A DNA stretch of 64,000 nucleotides, taken from NCBI RefSeq assembly GCF_017921975.2, contig NZ_JAGEMO020000015.1, forward strand, positions 62,001 to 126,000. Direction: 5' to 3'. Under the pieces are notes generated by a model. The model was not told the origin of the DNA. It ran no database searches and was given only the letters and a program-made list of their open reading frames with translations. A program made the translations under genes and the position numbers. Below are positions 27,877 to 35,913 of the stretch, in pieces. Source of the DNA: Hymenobacter terricola. GTDB lineage: Bacteria; Bacteroidota; Bacteroidia; Cytophagales; Hymenobacteraceae. Position 1 is the stretch's first letter. Every line of letters starts with the position of its first letter.

Positions 27877-28155
27877 ATGAAAAAGACCAAGAACAAAAAG
27901 AAAACCGGAAATGCCGGCAACAAAACCCTGCTCGGCGGAGCTGCCAAGTCGCTCCGGAAGCTCGGCAAAGGCACGGCCAGCCGCATTGGTGGGTTGAGCA
28001 CGGCGCAGAAAGTAGTGGGCGGAGCCGCCCTGGTGGCTCTGGGGCTGAACTACCTGTCCAAGCGCCGGCCCAAAGGAGCCTCCAACGGCGCCAATTCTGT
28101 GTCTAATGGCACTGCCGCCGACGAGAACCTGGCGGCAATGGACGGCAACGCCTAG
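27877..28155 (+). CDS. Small basic membrane-anchored protein, paralogue B
   Basis: 92 residues: a Lys-rich start (MKKTKNKKKTGNAGNK), SLRKLGKGTASRIGG, then LSTAQKVVGGAALVALGLNY and LSKRRPKG. The core LST-x-QK-x-VGGAAL-x-A-x-GL-x-YL is shared with the protein encoded 65 bases upstream, so the two arose by tandem duplication. The tails are unrelated, Asn/Ala-rich here and His/Asp-rich in the other. Function unknown. Confidence 0.65.
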   Translation: MKKTKNKKKTGNAGNKTLLGGAAKSLRKLGKGTASRIGGLSTAQKVVGGAALVALGLNYLSKRRPKGASNGANSVSNGTAADENLAAMDGNA

Positions 28156-28219
28156 CGCGCCGTCATGTTGCAAGGCCAGCAGCGGGAAATGCTCCGTTTT
28201 GGCGGGCCGATGAAACCTT

Positions 28220-28274
28220 CGCAAACAGCAAAGCGGCTGATGCTTCCCGAGCATCAGCCGCTTTGCTGTTTGCG
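28220..28274. terminator. 24-bp inverted repeat between convergent genes
   Basis: Arms 28220-28243 and 28251-28274 (CGCAAACAGCAAAGCGGCTG…) are perfect inverses around a 7-base loop. There is no classic U-run beyond short T stretches within the arms. It probably terminates transcription from both sides. Confidence 0.6.
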
Positions 28275-28278
28275 TTCG

Positions 28279-28770
28279 CTACTCGGCCGGAGCGGCGGCG
28301 GGGGGCGGGGTGGCGCTGGCCAGTCGCACGCGCACGGCGTTCGGGCCTTTGGGGCCCATCTCCACTTCAAAAGTCACTTTGTCGTTTTCCCCAATAGTGC
28401 CGCCGGCCAGGCCGTTGGCGTGCACAAAAATGCTTTCCTGGGTCTGCTGGTCCTTAATGAAGCCGTAGCCCTTCGACGTGTTGAAGAAGCTCACGATGCC
28501 GTTGCGCAAGGTGTCTTCCGGCTCGCGGTCCTCCTGCTTGGCCACACTGATGCGAATGTCCTCATCCTTGATGACACGCTTCTTGGTGGGGTCGGGCGGC
28601 GTAGAGGTAATATTGCCGTTCTCGTCCACGTAGGCCAACATTTCTTCCAGCGGCTGACCAGCTTTGGCGTTGGCCTGGCGCTCGGCTTTGCGCTCTTCCT
28701 TTTCGGTTTTCTTCTTCGCGCGTTTCTTCTCGTTGTCCTTTTTACCAAATGTCTCTTGAGACCTACCCAT
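28279..28770 (-). CDS. Cold-shock-domain protein with a long charged N-terminus
   Basis: 163 residues. The C-terminal 70 residues are a CspA-type domain: NGIVSFFNTSKGYGFIKDQQ contains RNP1 (KGYGFI) and SIFVHANGL contains RNP2 (FVH). The first 90 residues are very rich in Lys, Glu and Arg (KKDNEKKRAKKKTEKEERKA), more than twice the length added in normal Csp proteins. It binds single-stranded RNA or DNA and may act as an RNA chaperone. A -7 box on this strand at 28826-28833 gives a leader of about 50 bases. Confidence 0.88.
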   Translation of the reverse strand: MGRSQETFGKKDNEKKRAKKKTEKEERKAERQANAKAGQPLEEMLAYVDENGNITSTPPDPTKKRVIKDEDIRISVAKQEDREPEDTLRNGIVSFFNTSKGYGFIKDQQTQESIFVHANGLAGGTIGENDKVTFEVEMGPKGPNAVRVRLASATPPPAAAPAE

Positions 28771-28825
28771 AGTACTGTGCTGCTAAATCGTTGTATCTGC
28801 TCGGTCCCGTTGAGAGTGCAAAGGG

Positions 28826-28833
28826 CAAAAGTA
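28826..28833 (-). promoter_or_regulatory. -7 box of the cold-shock gene (TACTTTTG)
   Basis: Read on the minus strand it is TACTTTTG, an exact TAnnTTTG match, 56 bases upstream of the start codon at 28770. Confidence 0.5.
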
Positions 28834-28957
28834 GAGGAGTGGATTACTACGAAGATACGCAATAAATGAAGGTGATGGGCAGGGGGCGATTTGTGCGTTC
28901 GCCCGAAGGTGCGAACGAGGTTCCTAACCCCTTTTTTTGGCAAATAATCAGCCGGTT

Positions 28958-29791
28958 TTAGTTGCCGATGCTCCCCGCGTAGCCGTGCTGGGAGGCGCGC
29001 TTCTTGCCGTACACCCAATCATCAATATGGCGCTGGCCCGTTTGCTGCGACCACGTTTCGTAGCCGCTGGCATTCAGGAAATCAGTTACCAGTTGCTTGG
29101 TTTTAAAAAATTCGTTTCCTTCTTTTTCAAAGCGGAAATCATGGCAAGAAATGGCGACGTTATGAATAACCAACCCTGAATTGAGAAAAGTAGTATTGAA
29201 AAATCTTTCCGCTCCTTCGATATTGACCTTGAGCAAATCAATGGTGGCGAGGTTAGTGGCTGCGCAAAAATCCTCAAATGGCAGGCCATCTACTTCGTAT
29301 ACGGTTCCCTTAACAATGTTTTCAAGCGAAGAAGACAGGTAGCTCAGGGGGGCGTCATCAATGGCCACGGTGCCGGGGGCGCTGCTGATGGCAAGATTGA
29401 ATGAGCGCACGTTGTCAAGCTTATTGAGCGCAATGACCTGCTGCAAAACGTTGTGCACAACCGGGTTGGCTTCTATGGAATATACGGTGCCCGTGGCCCC
29501 TACCATGCTGGCGTATATCGACGTTTCCTCGCCCAAACCCGCGCCCACATCCACCACGGTGTCGCCGGGGCCGGGAGTGTAGTAGCGGCAGCTTACCCGG
29601 TCTACTTCCTTTGCTAAGACTTCTTTGGTCAGATACCAATTGAACTCCTCGGACGCAACGTGCATGCCACCAACATGGTATATGTAAAAGCGGCCGTTGT
29701 TAATAACCTTTAAGCCTTTCAGGTTTTGCTTGTTGCGCAAATACCTCAATTTACAAATCAGGAAGAGCAGGTACTTGTTCTGAATGTTCAT
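28958..29791 (-). CDS. FkbM-family methyltransferase
   Basis: 277 residues from the ATG at 29791. The SAM-binding motif is DTVVDVGAGLGEETSIYASM with GTVYSIEANPVVHNVLQQVI, and the FkbM hallmark LLKVNIEGAERFF is present. The family methylates hydroxyl or amide groups of sugars, polyketides or lipids; the substrate here is unknown. The first 25 residues are basic and hydrophobic and may anchor it to the membrane. The gene is noticeably more AT-rich than its neighbours and stands alone. There are no polysaccharide genes around it. Confidence 0.85.
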   Translation of the reverse strand: MNIQNKYLLFLICKLRYLRNKQNLKGLKVINNGRFYIYHVGGMHVASEEFNWYLTKEVLAKEVDRVSCRYYTPGPGDTVVDVGAGLGEETSIYASMVGATGTVYSIEANPVVHNVLQQVIALNKLDNVRSFNLAISSAPGTVAIDDAPLSYLSSSLENIVKGTVYEVDGLPFEDFCAATNLATIDLLKVNIEGAERFFNTTFLNSGLVIHNVAISCHDFRFEKEGNEFFKTKQLVTDFLNASGYETWSQQTGQRHIDDWVYGKKRASQHGYAGSIGN

Positions 29792-29949
29792 AGTTAATAA
29801 ACGAGGTAGATTGGTACCAGGCACTCAAAAAGCACAACTGTGCATAGGAGGCTATTCTCGACTGTATTGTCAAGCAAAACCTTCAGCAAGAAAGCATCTT
29901 TTCTGGTAATGCGGATGGAATAACCGCGCAAGACCACCGAACCAACTGC

Positions 29950-30921
29950 TTATCGAGTCACCCACCGCGTTTGCCGCCAAGCAGTTTGTTGCACAGGCGT
30001 GAGAAAAGTCCAGGCGACCAGGCGGCTTTTTTTCTGGCCCTGGGCCATTTCGATGGTGCGCACCTCGGTAGCTTTGGCCGTTTGCAGGGCACGATACACG
30101 CCGGGCAGCGTGTCTTTTTTGGAAACGAGCGACGTAAACCAGTAGCAGGAGCGGGGCCGCCGGCCACTTTCCTGCACCATGCGGCGGATGAATGCCGCCT
30201 CGCCGCCCTCGCACCACAGCTCGGCGTTCTGGCCGCCAAAGTTTAGGGCCGGACGGGGGCCGCGGCCGGTTCCCAGGTTGGTGGTTTTGCGCTGGGTGCC
30301 CGCCGCCGCCGCCGCCGCAGAGGCATGAAACGGCGGGTTGCACATCGTGAGGTCGAACACTTCGCCGGATTGGATGAGGCCATCGAAAATGCGGGTGCGG
30401 GCTGGTTGCAGCCGGCACTCGATGGCCCCGGCCAGCGTGGGGTTGGCGGCCTCAATCTGCTGGGCGGCGCGCACGGCCACGCCATCAATGTCGGAGCCCA
30501 CGAAGTGCCAGCCGTATTCGCGCCGGCCAATGATGGGGTAAATGCAGTTGGCACCCACGCCCACGTCGAGCACCGTGATTTCTTCGCCCGGCGGCAGGAC
30601 GCCGCCGTTGCTTTCGGCCAGTAAATCGGCCAGGTAATGCACGTAATCGGCCCGGCCGGGGATGGGCGGACACAGGTAGCCCTTCGGAATATCCCAGTTT
30701 TCAATGCCGTAGAACTGCCACAGCAGGGCCCGGTTCAGGGCTTTCACGGCAACGGGGTTGGCAAAGTCAATCGACAGATTGCCGTACTGATTGGGCTGCA
30801 CAAAGGCGGCCAGTTCCGGGCTGCGCTGGCTGAGCTGCGGGAAGTCGTAGGGCGCCCGGTGCGGGTTGCGCGGGTGCAGCTGGTCTTTCTCGGCTGGGAT
30901 TTCGGAGGACTTGGGGGGCAT
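29950..30921 (-). CDS. rlmF: 23S rRNA (adenine(1618)-N(6))-methyltransferase
   Basis: 323 residues, normal for RlmF. The start (KDQLHPRNPHRAPYDFPQLS) is typical, as are KALNRALLWQFYGI and NWDIPKGYLCPPIPGRADYV. The SAM site is ITVLDVGVGANCIYPIIGRR and the N6-adenine motif is DLTMCNPPFHAS (NPPF). It methylates A1618 of 23S rRNA in the cytoplasm. It is separate from the FkbM gene by about 160 bases and from the pseudouridine synthase gene by a palindromic repeat. Confidence 0.93.
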   Translation of the reverse strand: MPPKSSEIPAEKDQLHPRNPHRAPYDFPQLSQRSPELAAFVQPNQYGNLSIDFANPVAVKALNRALLWQFYGIENWDIPKGYLCPPIPGRADYVHYLADLLAESNGGVLPPGEEITVLDVGVGANCIYPIIGRREYGWHFVGSDIDGVAVRAAQQIEAANPTLAGAIECRLQPARTRIFDGLIQSGEVFDLTMCNPPFHASAAAAAAGTQRKTTNLGTGRGPRPALNFGGQNAELWCEGGEAAFIRRMVQESGRRPRSCYWFTSLVSKKDTLPGVYRALQTAKATEVRTIEMAQGQKKSRLVAWTFLTPVQQTAWRQTRWVTR

Positions 30922-30945
30922 CGGGCTAATGAAACGATTGTGTTG

Positions 30946-30983
30946 GAACGGTCATGCTTCGACTCCGCTCAGCATAACCGTTC
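30946..30983. repeat. Short palindromic repeat (GAACGGTCATGCT…AGCATAACCGTTC)
   Basis: 13-base arms with one mismatch around CCATGC/GCAT-type sequence, in the 89-base gap between rlmF and the pseudouridine synthase gene. The CATGCTTCG…CTCAGCAT pattern is shared with 41177-41219 and, more distantly, with the arms at 21547. Confidence 0.6.
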
Positions 30984-31010
30984 TGGGGTTCTTTAACTAA
31001 AAGCTGACAA

Positions 31011-32042
31011 CTACCGGCGCGGCGAGCCGCCGCTCTTGCGCTGGCCACCCGCCTTGGTGGGCCGGCTGCCACTTGGTTTGCTGGGGCGGATGGGGTCGGC
31101 TTTGCTGGGGCGGGAGCCGGTGGACTTTGGTTTCTGCCCAGGGCCCGCGGCTTTTTCGGGCCGGGGGCCCCACCAGCCGGTGCCCGATGGGTTGTGCATG
31201 GACGGCGGGCCTGATTTTTTATAAGGCCGGGCTGCTTTCGGAGCACCGGATTCAGTGGTTTCGGCGGCGCTTCTGGGAGCGGCTTTGGCACTGCGCCGGC
31301 CGCTGGAGGCTTCCTCAGTACCGCTCGATTTGGCCACCATGCGCATGATGCCGGCCAGCTCCTGCTCCGTCAGGTCGCGCCAGTCGCCCACGGCGAGGCC
31401 TTTCACGCTCACGTTCATGATGCGAACGCGTTCGAGCTTGGTTACCTCGTAGCCAAAATGCTCCACCATGCGGCGGATTTGGCGGTTCAGCCCTTGCACC
31501 AGCGTGATGCGGAAGATGTAGGGCGTCTCCTTTTCCACCAGGCATTTTTTGGTGACCACGCCCAGCATGGGAATGCCGTGGGCCATTTCGTCCAGCATGC
31601 GGTCGGTAAGAATGCGGTCCACCGTCACGAGGTATTCCTTTTCGTGCTGGTTGCCGGCCCGCAGGATTTTGTTCACGATGTCGCCGTCGCTGGTCAGGAA
31701 AATCAGGCCCGAGGAGTCCTTGTCGAGCCGGCCGATGGGGAAGACGCGGGCCGCGTGGTTCACGTAGTCCACGATGTTGCCGCGCACGCCCGGCTCGGAA
31801 GTGCTGGTCACGCCCAACGGCTTGTTAAATGCCAGGTAGACCGCGTCTTCGGCCTGCTTGGGCTCCAGCTTCTGGCCGTTCACGCTCACCTGGTCGCGCG
31901 GGCCCACCTGGTCGCCGATTTTGGCCGGCTTGCCGTTGAGCAGCACCTGGCCCTGCTCGATGAAGCGGTCGGCTTCGCGGCGCGAGCAAAGGCCGCTTTC
32001 GCTGATGAATTTGTTGAGGCGCGTGGAGGAAACGGGGGGCAT
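31011..32042 (-). CDS. rluF: RluF-type 23S rRNA pseudouridine synthase
   Basis: 343 residues. An S4 RNA-binding domain leads ([20 protein letters not shown]) and the catalytic motif is [20 protein letters not shown] with the nucleophilic Asp in [30 protein letters not shown] is the RluF/RsuA-type signature. RluF isomerises U2604 (and U2605-type sites) of 23S rRNA. From about residue 230 the protein has a long basic, Ser/Pro/Gly-rich tail (…[20 protein letters not shown]) that is absent from E. coli RluF and probably binds RNA non-specifically. Assignment to RluF rather than RluB rests on the LNRQIRRM segment. Confidence 0.85.
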   Translation of the reverse strand: MPPVSSTRLNKFISESGLCSRREADRFIEQGQVLLNGKPAKIGDQVGPRDQVSVNGQKLEPKQAEDAVYLAFNKPLGVTSTSEPGVRGNIVDYVNHAARVFPIGRLDKDSSGLIFLTSDGDIVNKILRAGNQHEKEYLVTVDRILTDRMLDEMAHGIPMLGVVTKKCLVEKETPYIFRITLVQGLNRQIRRMVEHFGYEVTKLERVRIMNVSVKGLAVGDWRDLTEQELAGIMRMVAKSSGTEEASSGRRSAKAAPRSAAETTESGAPKAARPYKKSGPPSMHNPSGTGWWGPRPEKAAGPGQKPKSTGSRPSKADPIRPSKPSGSRPTKAGGQRKSGGSPRR

Positions 32043-32106
32043 CGGCGGCGGAAAAATTGGAAAACCGAACCACGACGGCAGAGGTGCATCGGGGGGCTGG
32101 CTGGCG

Positions 32107-32114
32107 CGAAGTTA
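32107..32114 (-). promoter_or_regulatory. Putative -7 box of the pseudouridine synthase gene (TAACTTCG)
   Basis: On the minus strand TAACTTCG lies 65 bases before the start at 32042 and fits the TAnnTTCG form used elsewhere in the window. Confidence 0.35.
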
Positions 32115-32220
32115 CGGCTTTCGGGGGCGGGGTGGCGGTTGCTGGTGCGTCTCAACTGCTGCAACCCGCAATAAATCCGCTCGTTAGGGAAACCTAATCT
32201 TTCCCAATTACTGCCTTTTT

Positions 32221-33090
32221 ATGTCTGATAAACCCACTATTTTCCCGCCCCAAAGCCAGGACGCGGGCGCCGGCCACCCCGGCCTCGAATACAAGATGAC
32301 CCCCGAGCCCGAGTTCATCCGCGAAGGCTATAAGGGGGCCGACAAGCTCAAGGGCAAAGTGGCCCTCATCACCGGGGGCGACTCGGGCATCGGGCGCGCC
32401 GTGGCCGTGCATTTTGCCGTGGAGGGGGCTGACGTGGCCATTTGCTACTTCCCCACCGAGCAGCAGGACGCCGAAAAAGTGCAGGACATCGTGCAGGCCC
32501 ACGGCCGCCGCTGCCTGCTGCTGCCCGGTGACCTCAAGCAGCCGGCCTTCTGCCAGGAAATCGTGGCCCGCACCGTGGCCGAGCTGGGCGGGCTCAATAT
32601 CCTGGTGAATAATGCTGCCGAACAAAACTGGCACGACTCGCTGGAAGATATCAAGGATGAGGAGCTCGACAGCATCTTCAATCTCAACATCATAGCCATG
32701 TTTCGCATCGCGCGGGCAGCCGTGAAACACCTCAAAGAAGGCGATGCCATCATCAACACCGCTTCGGTGAACGGCTTCAAGGGCAACGAGATGCTGCTGG
32801 ATTACACGTCCACCAAAGGCGCCATCACGGCCTTCACGCGGGCGCTGTCGCTGCAGCTGATTAAGAAAGGCATTCGGGTGAATTCGGTGGCGCCGGGGCC
32901 CATCTGGACGCCGTTTATCACTGGCGTGGGGCTGTTGAAGCTGCCGTTGTTTGGGCACGATGTGCCGATGGGCCGCGCCGGCCAGCCCTCCGAAGTGGCC
33001 CCGGCCTATGTGTTTCTGGCCTCGGAGGATGCGTCGTATTTCTCGGGCCAGACGCTGCACCCCAACGGCGGCTCGGTGGTAAATGCTTAG
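32221..33090 (+). CDS. SDR-family oxidoreductase (stress-type, YghA/GS39-like)
   Basis: 289 residues. A 40-residue N-terminal extension (FPPQSQDAGAGHPGLEYKMT) precedes the Rossmann fold, as in YghA and B. subtilis GS39-type enzymes. The cofactor motif is ALITGGDSGIGRAVAVHFA, NNAAEQN is the NNAG position, and the active site is Ser in NTASVNG with Tyr-x3-Lys in YTSTKGA. It probably reduces aldehydes or ketones with NAD(P)H. The gene stands alone, 180 bases from the divergent rluF. Homologues are often induced by osmotic or general stress; that is inferred from family members. Confidence 0.9.
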   Translation: MSDKPTIFPPQSQDAGAGHPGLEYKMTPEPEFIREGYKGADKLKGKVALITGGDSGIGRAVAVHFAVEGADVAICYFPTEQQDAEKVQDIVQAHGRRCLLLPGDLKQPAFCQEIVARTVAELGGLNILVNNAAEQNWHDSLEDIKDEELDSIFNLNIIAMFRIARAAVKHLKEGDAIINTASVNGFKGNEMLLDYTSTKGAITAFTRALSLQLIKKGIRVNSVAPGPIWTPFITGVGLLKLPLFGHDVPMGRAGQPSEVAPAYVFLASEDASYFSGQTLHPNGGSVVNA

Positions 33091-33187
33091 CAACCGGCCG
33101 GTGCCCGGGCCATAACTTCTGAACAAGCCCCACCGTATCAGACCAAAAATAGCCAAATGGCTGTTTTTACTTTCTTAATCTTCGCTT

Positions 33188-33838
33188 ATGAACACCAAAT
33201 TGCTTGGCCTGCTGGCCGCCGCCACCCTGGCCACCGCCGCCTGCTCGCAGGAGAAAAAAACGGAAGAAACTACCACCGTATCCACTCCTGACGCGACGAC
33301 CACGACGACGACCACCACGACGGTGGACACCACGGCCTACCGCAACGACGCGGACGCCTTGGCCGCCCGCGTGGCCCAGGACCTGAAACTGACCGACACC
33401 ACGGTGGTGCGCCGCATCAAAACCGTGTACTACACCCGGGGCCGCAAGCTGAACACCTACACCACCGACACCACGGGCCGCTACGCCGCCACCCGAGCCG
33501 CCAACGACGAGGCCAACCGGGAAATCAAAACCATCCTGACCAACCCGGCCGAATATAATTCCTACTCCAGCAACCTGGGCACCTACTATGCCGGCCAGCC
33601 CTACACAACGGTCACCACGGAATCGACGGTGCATACCGCCTCGCGTGGCGTGGGCCAGGGCTCGGGCGTGAAAAAGATGGAAAATGAGAACGACGGCGAC
33701 AAAAAAACCAAGTTCGAAAACGGCGCCAAAGTGAAGCGCAACGATGACGGCTCCGTGAAAATCAAACGCGCCGACGGCACGAAAGTGAAAATTGACGAAA
33801 ACGGCCACCGCACCGTGAAAAAGGGCCTGTTTAAATAA
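33188..33838 (+). CDS. Lipoprotein with Thr-rich and Lys-rich repeats
   Basis: 216 residues. Lipoprotein signal with Cys19 (ATLATAACSQEK). Residues 25-45 are almost pure threonine (DATTTTTTTTTVDTT), from an ACC/ACG microsatellite at about 33290-33325. A middle region (DLKLTDTTVVRRIKTVYYTR) is followed by a C-terminal basic stretch of short repeats (VKRNDDGSVKIKRADGTKVK, DENGHRTVKKG). It is membrane-anchored and exposed to the periplasm or surface. No function can be assigned. A strong terminator follows immediately. Confidence 0.75.
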   Translation: MNTKLLGLLAAATLATAACSQEKKTEETTTVSTPDATTTTTTTTTVDTTAYRNDADALAARVAQDLKLTDTTVVRRIKTVYYTRGRKLNTYTTDTTGRYAATRAANDEANREIKTILTNPAEYNSYSSNLGTYYAGQPYTTVTTESTVHTASRGVGQGSGVKKMENENDGDKKTKFENGAKVKRNDDGSVKIKRADGTKVKIDENGHRTVKKGLFK

Positions 33839-33850
33839 GCTGACGCAACC

Positions 33851-33894
33851 GCACAAAAAAGCCCGTTCCCAATCAGGAACGGGCTTTTTTGTGC
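33851..33894. terminator. Terminator between lipoprotein and DinB genes
   Basis: A perfect 19-base stem (GCACAAAAAAGCCCGTTCC with its inverse) around a 6-base loop, with T-runs on both strands, suited to two convergent genes. Confidence 0.85.
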
Positions 33895-33914
33895 GCCGCA
33901 GCTTCGCCCTGGGG

Positions 33915-34376
33915 TTATTCGTGCTCGTGAATAATTTGCCGGACGTGGTGCTCCAGGTGCAGCACGTAGTCATCAATGAGCCAGCGGAAAGTGACCGGGT
34001 TGTTGTTGAGGGAAAAGCATTCGATGGCCAGCGTCGGCGCGGGAATTTGGGCCAGCAAGTGCAGAATGAGGCGGTTGGCGCTGGTCCAGAGCGTGAGCAG
34101 GTCGGCCGAAGGCACCTGCCGGTAATTGGCCGCACGCACCCAGGCATCCTGGTCGTAGGGTATTAGCTTGAGGGGCGGCGCCTCTATTTGCGCCAGCACG
34201 AAGCGGCGGTAATTATTGACGGCCGAATCGATGAGGTGGCCCAGCACTTCTTTTTTGCACCAGCGGCCGGGGCCGGAAAGCGCCAACAATTCTTCTTCCG
34301 TGAACCGTTCCCAGTGCTCGGCCAGCAACGCAAGCTGAGCTTCCAATTGAGTAAGGCTAGCGGATAGTTCCATCAT
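33915..34376 (-). CDS. DinB-family (DUF664-like) protein
   Basis: 153 residues forming the four-helix DinB fold: RWCKKEVLGHLIDSAVNNYR carries the first metal-ligand His, and WLIDDYVLHLEHHVRQIIHE carries two more His at the C-terminus. These three histidines form the metal site of DinB/YfiT-like enzymes. Family members include thiol-transferases (bacillithiol- or mycothiol-dependent) and proteins of unknown activity. Cytoplasmic. It stands upstream of the PAP2 gene on the same strand orientation group but separated by 42 bases. Confidence 0.85.
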   Translation of the reverse strand: MMELSASLTQLEAQLALLAEHWERFTEEELLALSGPGRWCKKEVLGHLIDSAVNNYRRFVLAQIEAPPLKLIPYDQDAWVRAANYRQVPSADLLTLWTSANRLILHLLAQIPAPTLAIECFSLNNNPVTFRWLIDDYVLHLEHHVRQIIHEHE

Positions 34377-34418
34377 GTTGGCTGACTGATAAATAGGATA
34401 GCGAGGCGTGGGCCGTCG

Positions 34419-35648
34419 CTACCAGCGCAGTGACCAGGAAGCACCGGTGAAAGGGCCGTAGTTGTAGGGCGAAAGCTTGCCCTGCCGGTACCAGGGGCGG
34501 GGCTTGCGCGGCGGCGCCAGGCCAGTGCCGTGGGCCGCGGCCGGGTCGTCGGGCGCGGCCTCGACGCGGGTGCGGCCGTTGCGCACGGCAATTTTGCCAA
34601 AGGCATAGCCCAACGCGATGCCGATGGGGTAGTCGGAGGCCCAGTGCACACCGTTGTTGAGCATGGAGTAGCCCAGCAGGCCCATCAGCGAGTAGCCCAG
34701 CGGGCGGATGAAGTGGTACTCGGGGTAGTTTTCGGCGATGACCGTGACCGTGGCCATGGCCGTGGCCAGGTGGCCGGTGGGGAAGGCGTCGTAGTTGGGG
34801 ACGAAGTGCTGGTAAGTGCTGTAGGCCGGAAACGGGTTCCATTCGCCGCGGTCTTTGGTGGCCACGTAGGGGCTTTGGCGGCCGGTGAGGCGCTTCATGG
34901 CCTGCACCACCAGCCCGGTGCTGAAAATGGCTTCGCCGAGCTCGCCGGAGGTTTGCAGGGCCCGGTTGTCCTTCTTCAGGCCGCCGTATATCCAGAAGCT
35001 GGTGGCCACGGTGAGGTGCGTCCAGCCGTCGCCGAGGTAATAGAACGTGCTGTTGAGGTTATCGGGCACGTTGAGCTCCAGCGGCAGGTTGGCGCTGCCG
35101 ACGTGAAACGGAATGGAAAACAGCGACTTCTGGGTGCTCTTGGCCGTGAGGCCCAGAAACTTGCCGAAATCCTGCGACCAGTCGACAATGGCCTGGTCGG
35201 CCACCCACAGCGCCACCGAGCTCACGGCCAGGCCCACAAACGTGTCGGTGTTTTCCTTGCGGAAGGCGTATTTGGGAAACTGGCCCAAATCGCGCGGGAT
35301 GTGGAAAGCCCAGCGGAAGGCCTTGGGCTTGTCGTAGTGCCAGGTCACGCCGGGGGCCACGGTGTAGTCGGTGATGCGGCCGGCGGCGTCGCGCGGATGA
35401 ATGTGGGGCAGCGAATCGGTGGGCGCGGCCGAAACGGCAGGGACGGGTGCCGGTTGGCGCCTGGTGGTGTCGGCTGCCAACACAAGCGTGTCGGCAACGG
35501 TAGCGCCAAGGCTTGGGCCGGAGGCGGCAATATGCGGCCCACTCGCGGTCAGTGAGGTTGCGCGAATAAAGCTGGTTGGGGCAAAACTCAGACCGAAAGA
35601 AAGCGCAACAAACAGCCGTGTGGTACGGCAATAGTAGTTAATGTTCAC
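34419..35648 (-). CDS. PAP2-family phosphatase with N-terminal extension
   Basis: 409 residues from a GTG at 35648. The start gives a signal peptide (NINYYCRTTRLFVALSFGLS); a longer opening to a TTG at 35753 would begin inside the -7 box TACCTTTG (35751-35758) and was rejected. The PAP2 active-site motifs are KRLTGRQSPY (KxxxxxxRP-like), FPTGHLATAMA (PSGH-like, with Thr for Ser) and SMLNNGVHWASDYPIG (SRxxxxxHxxxD-like). The enzyme probably removes phosphate from lipid phosphates such as undecaprenyl diphosphate on the periplasmic side. The replacement of Arg by Asn-Asn in the third motif is unusual and may lower activity. Confidence 0.85.
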   Translation of the reverse strand: MNINYYCRTTRLFVALSFGLSFAPTSFIRATSLTASGPHIAASGPSLGATVADTLVLAADTTRRQPAPVPAVSAAPTDSLPHIHPRDAAGRITDYTVAPGVTWHYDKPKAFRWAFHIPRDLGQFPKYAFRKENTDTFVGLAVSSVALWVADQAIVDWSQDFGKFLGLTAKSTQKSLFSIPFHVGSANLPLELNVPDNLNSTFYYLGDGWTHLTVATSFWIYGGLKKDNRALQTSGELGEAIFSTGLVVQAMKRLTGRQSPYVATKDRGEWNPFPAYSTYQHFVPNYDAFPTGHLATAMATVTVIAENYPEYHFIRPLGYSLMGLLGYSMLNNGVHWASDYPIGIALGYAFGKIAVRNGRTRVEAAPDDPAAAHGTGLAPPRKPRPWYRQGKLSPYNYGPFTGASWSLRW

Positions 35649-35750
35649 AAAAAGGAGGCTAATAATAACGGCGGCTAACCGCGCGGCTGGGGTGGGGCGC
35701 GGCCTAGCAAGTAGGGAATACAGGCGGGAGATGGCCCGGATAATGGGCCG

Positions 35751-35758
35751 CAAAGGTA
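35751..35758 (-). promoter_or_regulatory. -7 box of the PAP2 gene (TACCTTTG), decides its start
   Basis: Exact TAnnTTTG on the minus strand. Transcription should begin a few bases downstream, so the TTG within the box cannot be the start codon. It lies about 100 bases before the GTG at 35648. Confidence 0.5.
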
Positions 35759-35842
35759 ATACCGCCGCCGCGTTGGGGGTAACGTGTGCGACACTATTTC
35801 CCGATGACGCAGTGGCGCGCCGAATGTTTTAGGCAAGCAGCG

Positions 35843-35850
35843 TATCTTTC
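35843..35850 (+). promoter_or_regulatory. Putative -7 box of the aldehyde dehydrogenase gene (TATCTTTC)
   Basis: One mismatch to TAnnTTTG, 63 bases before the ATG at 35914, in the divergent spacer with the PAP2 gene. Confidence 0.35.
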
Positions 35851-35913
35851 TGCAAGTGCCGGGCCGTGCGGGCCGGACGCACTTCTGATTCTGCTTCCAA
35901 ACCCACCCTGTCG

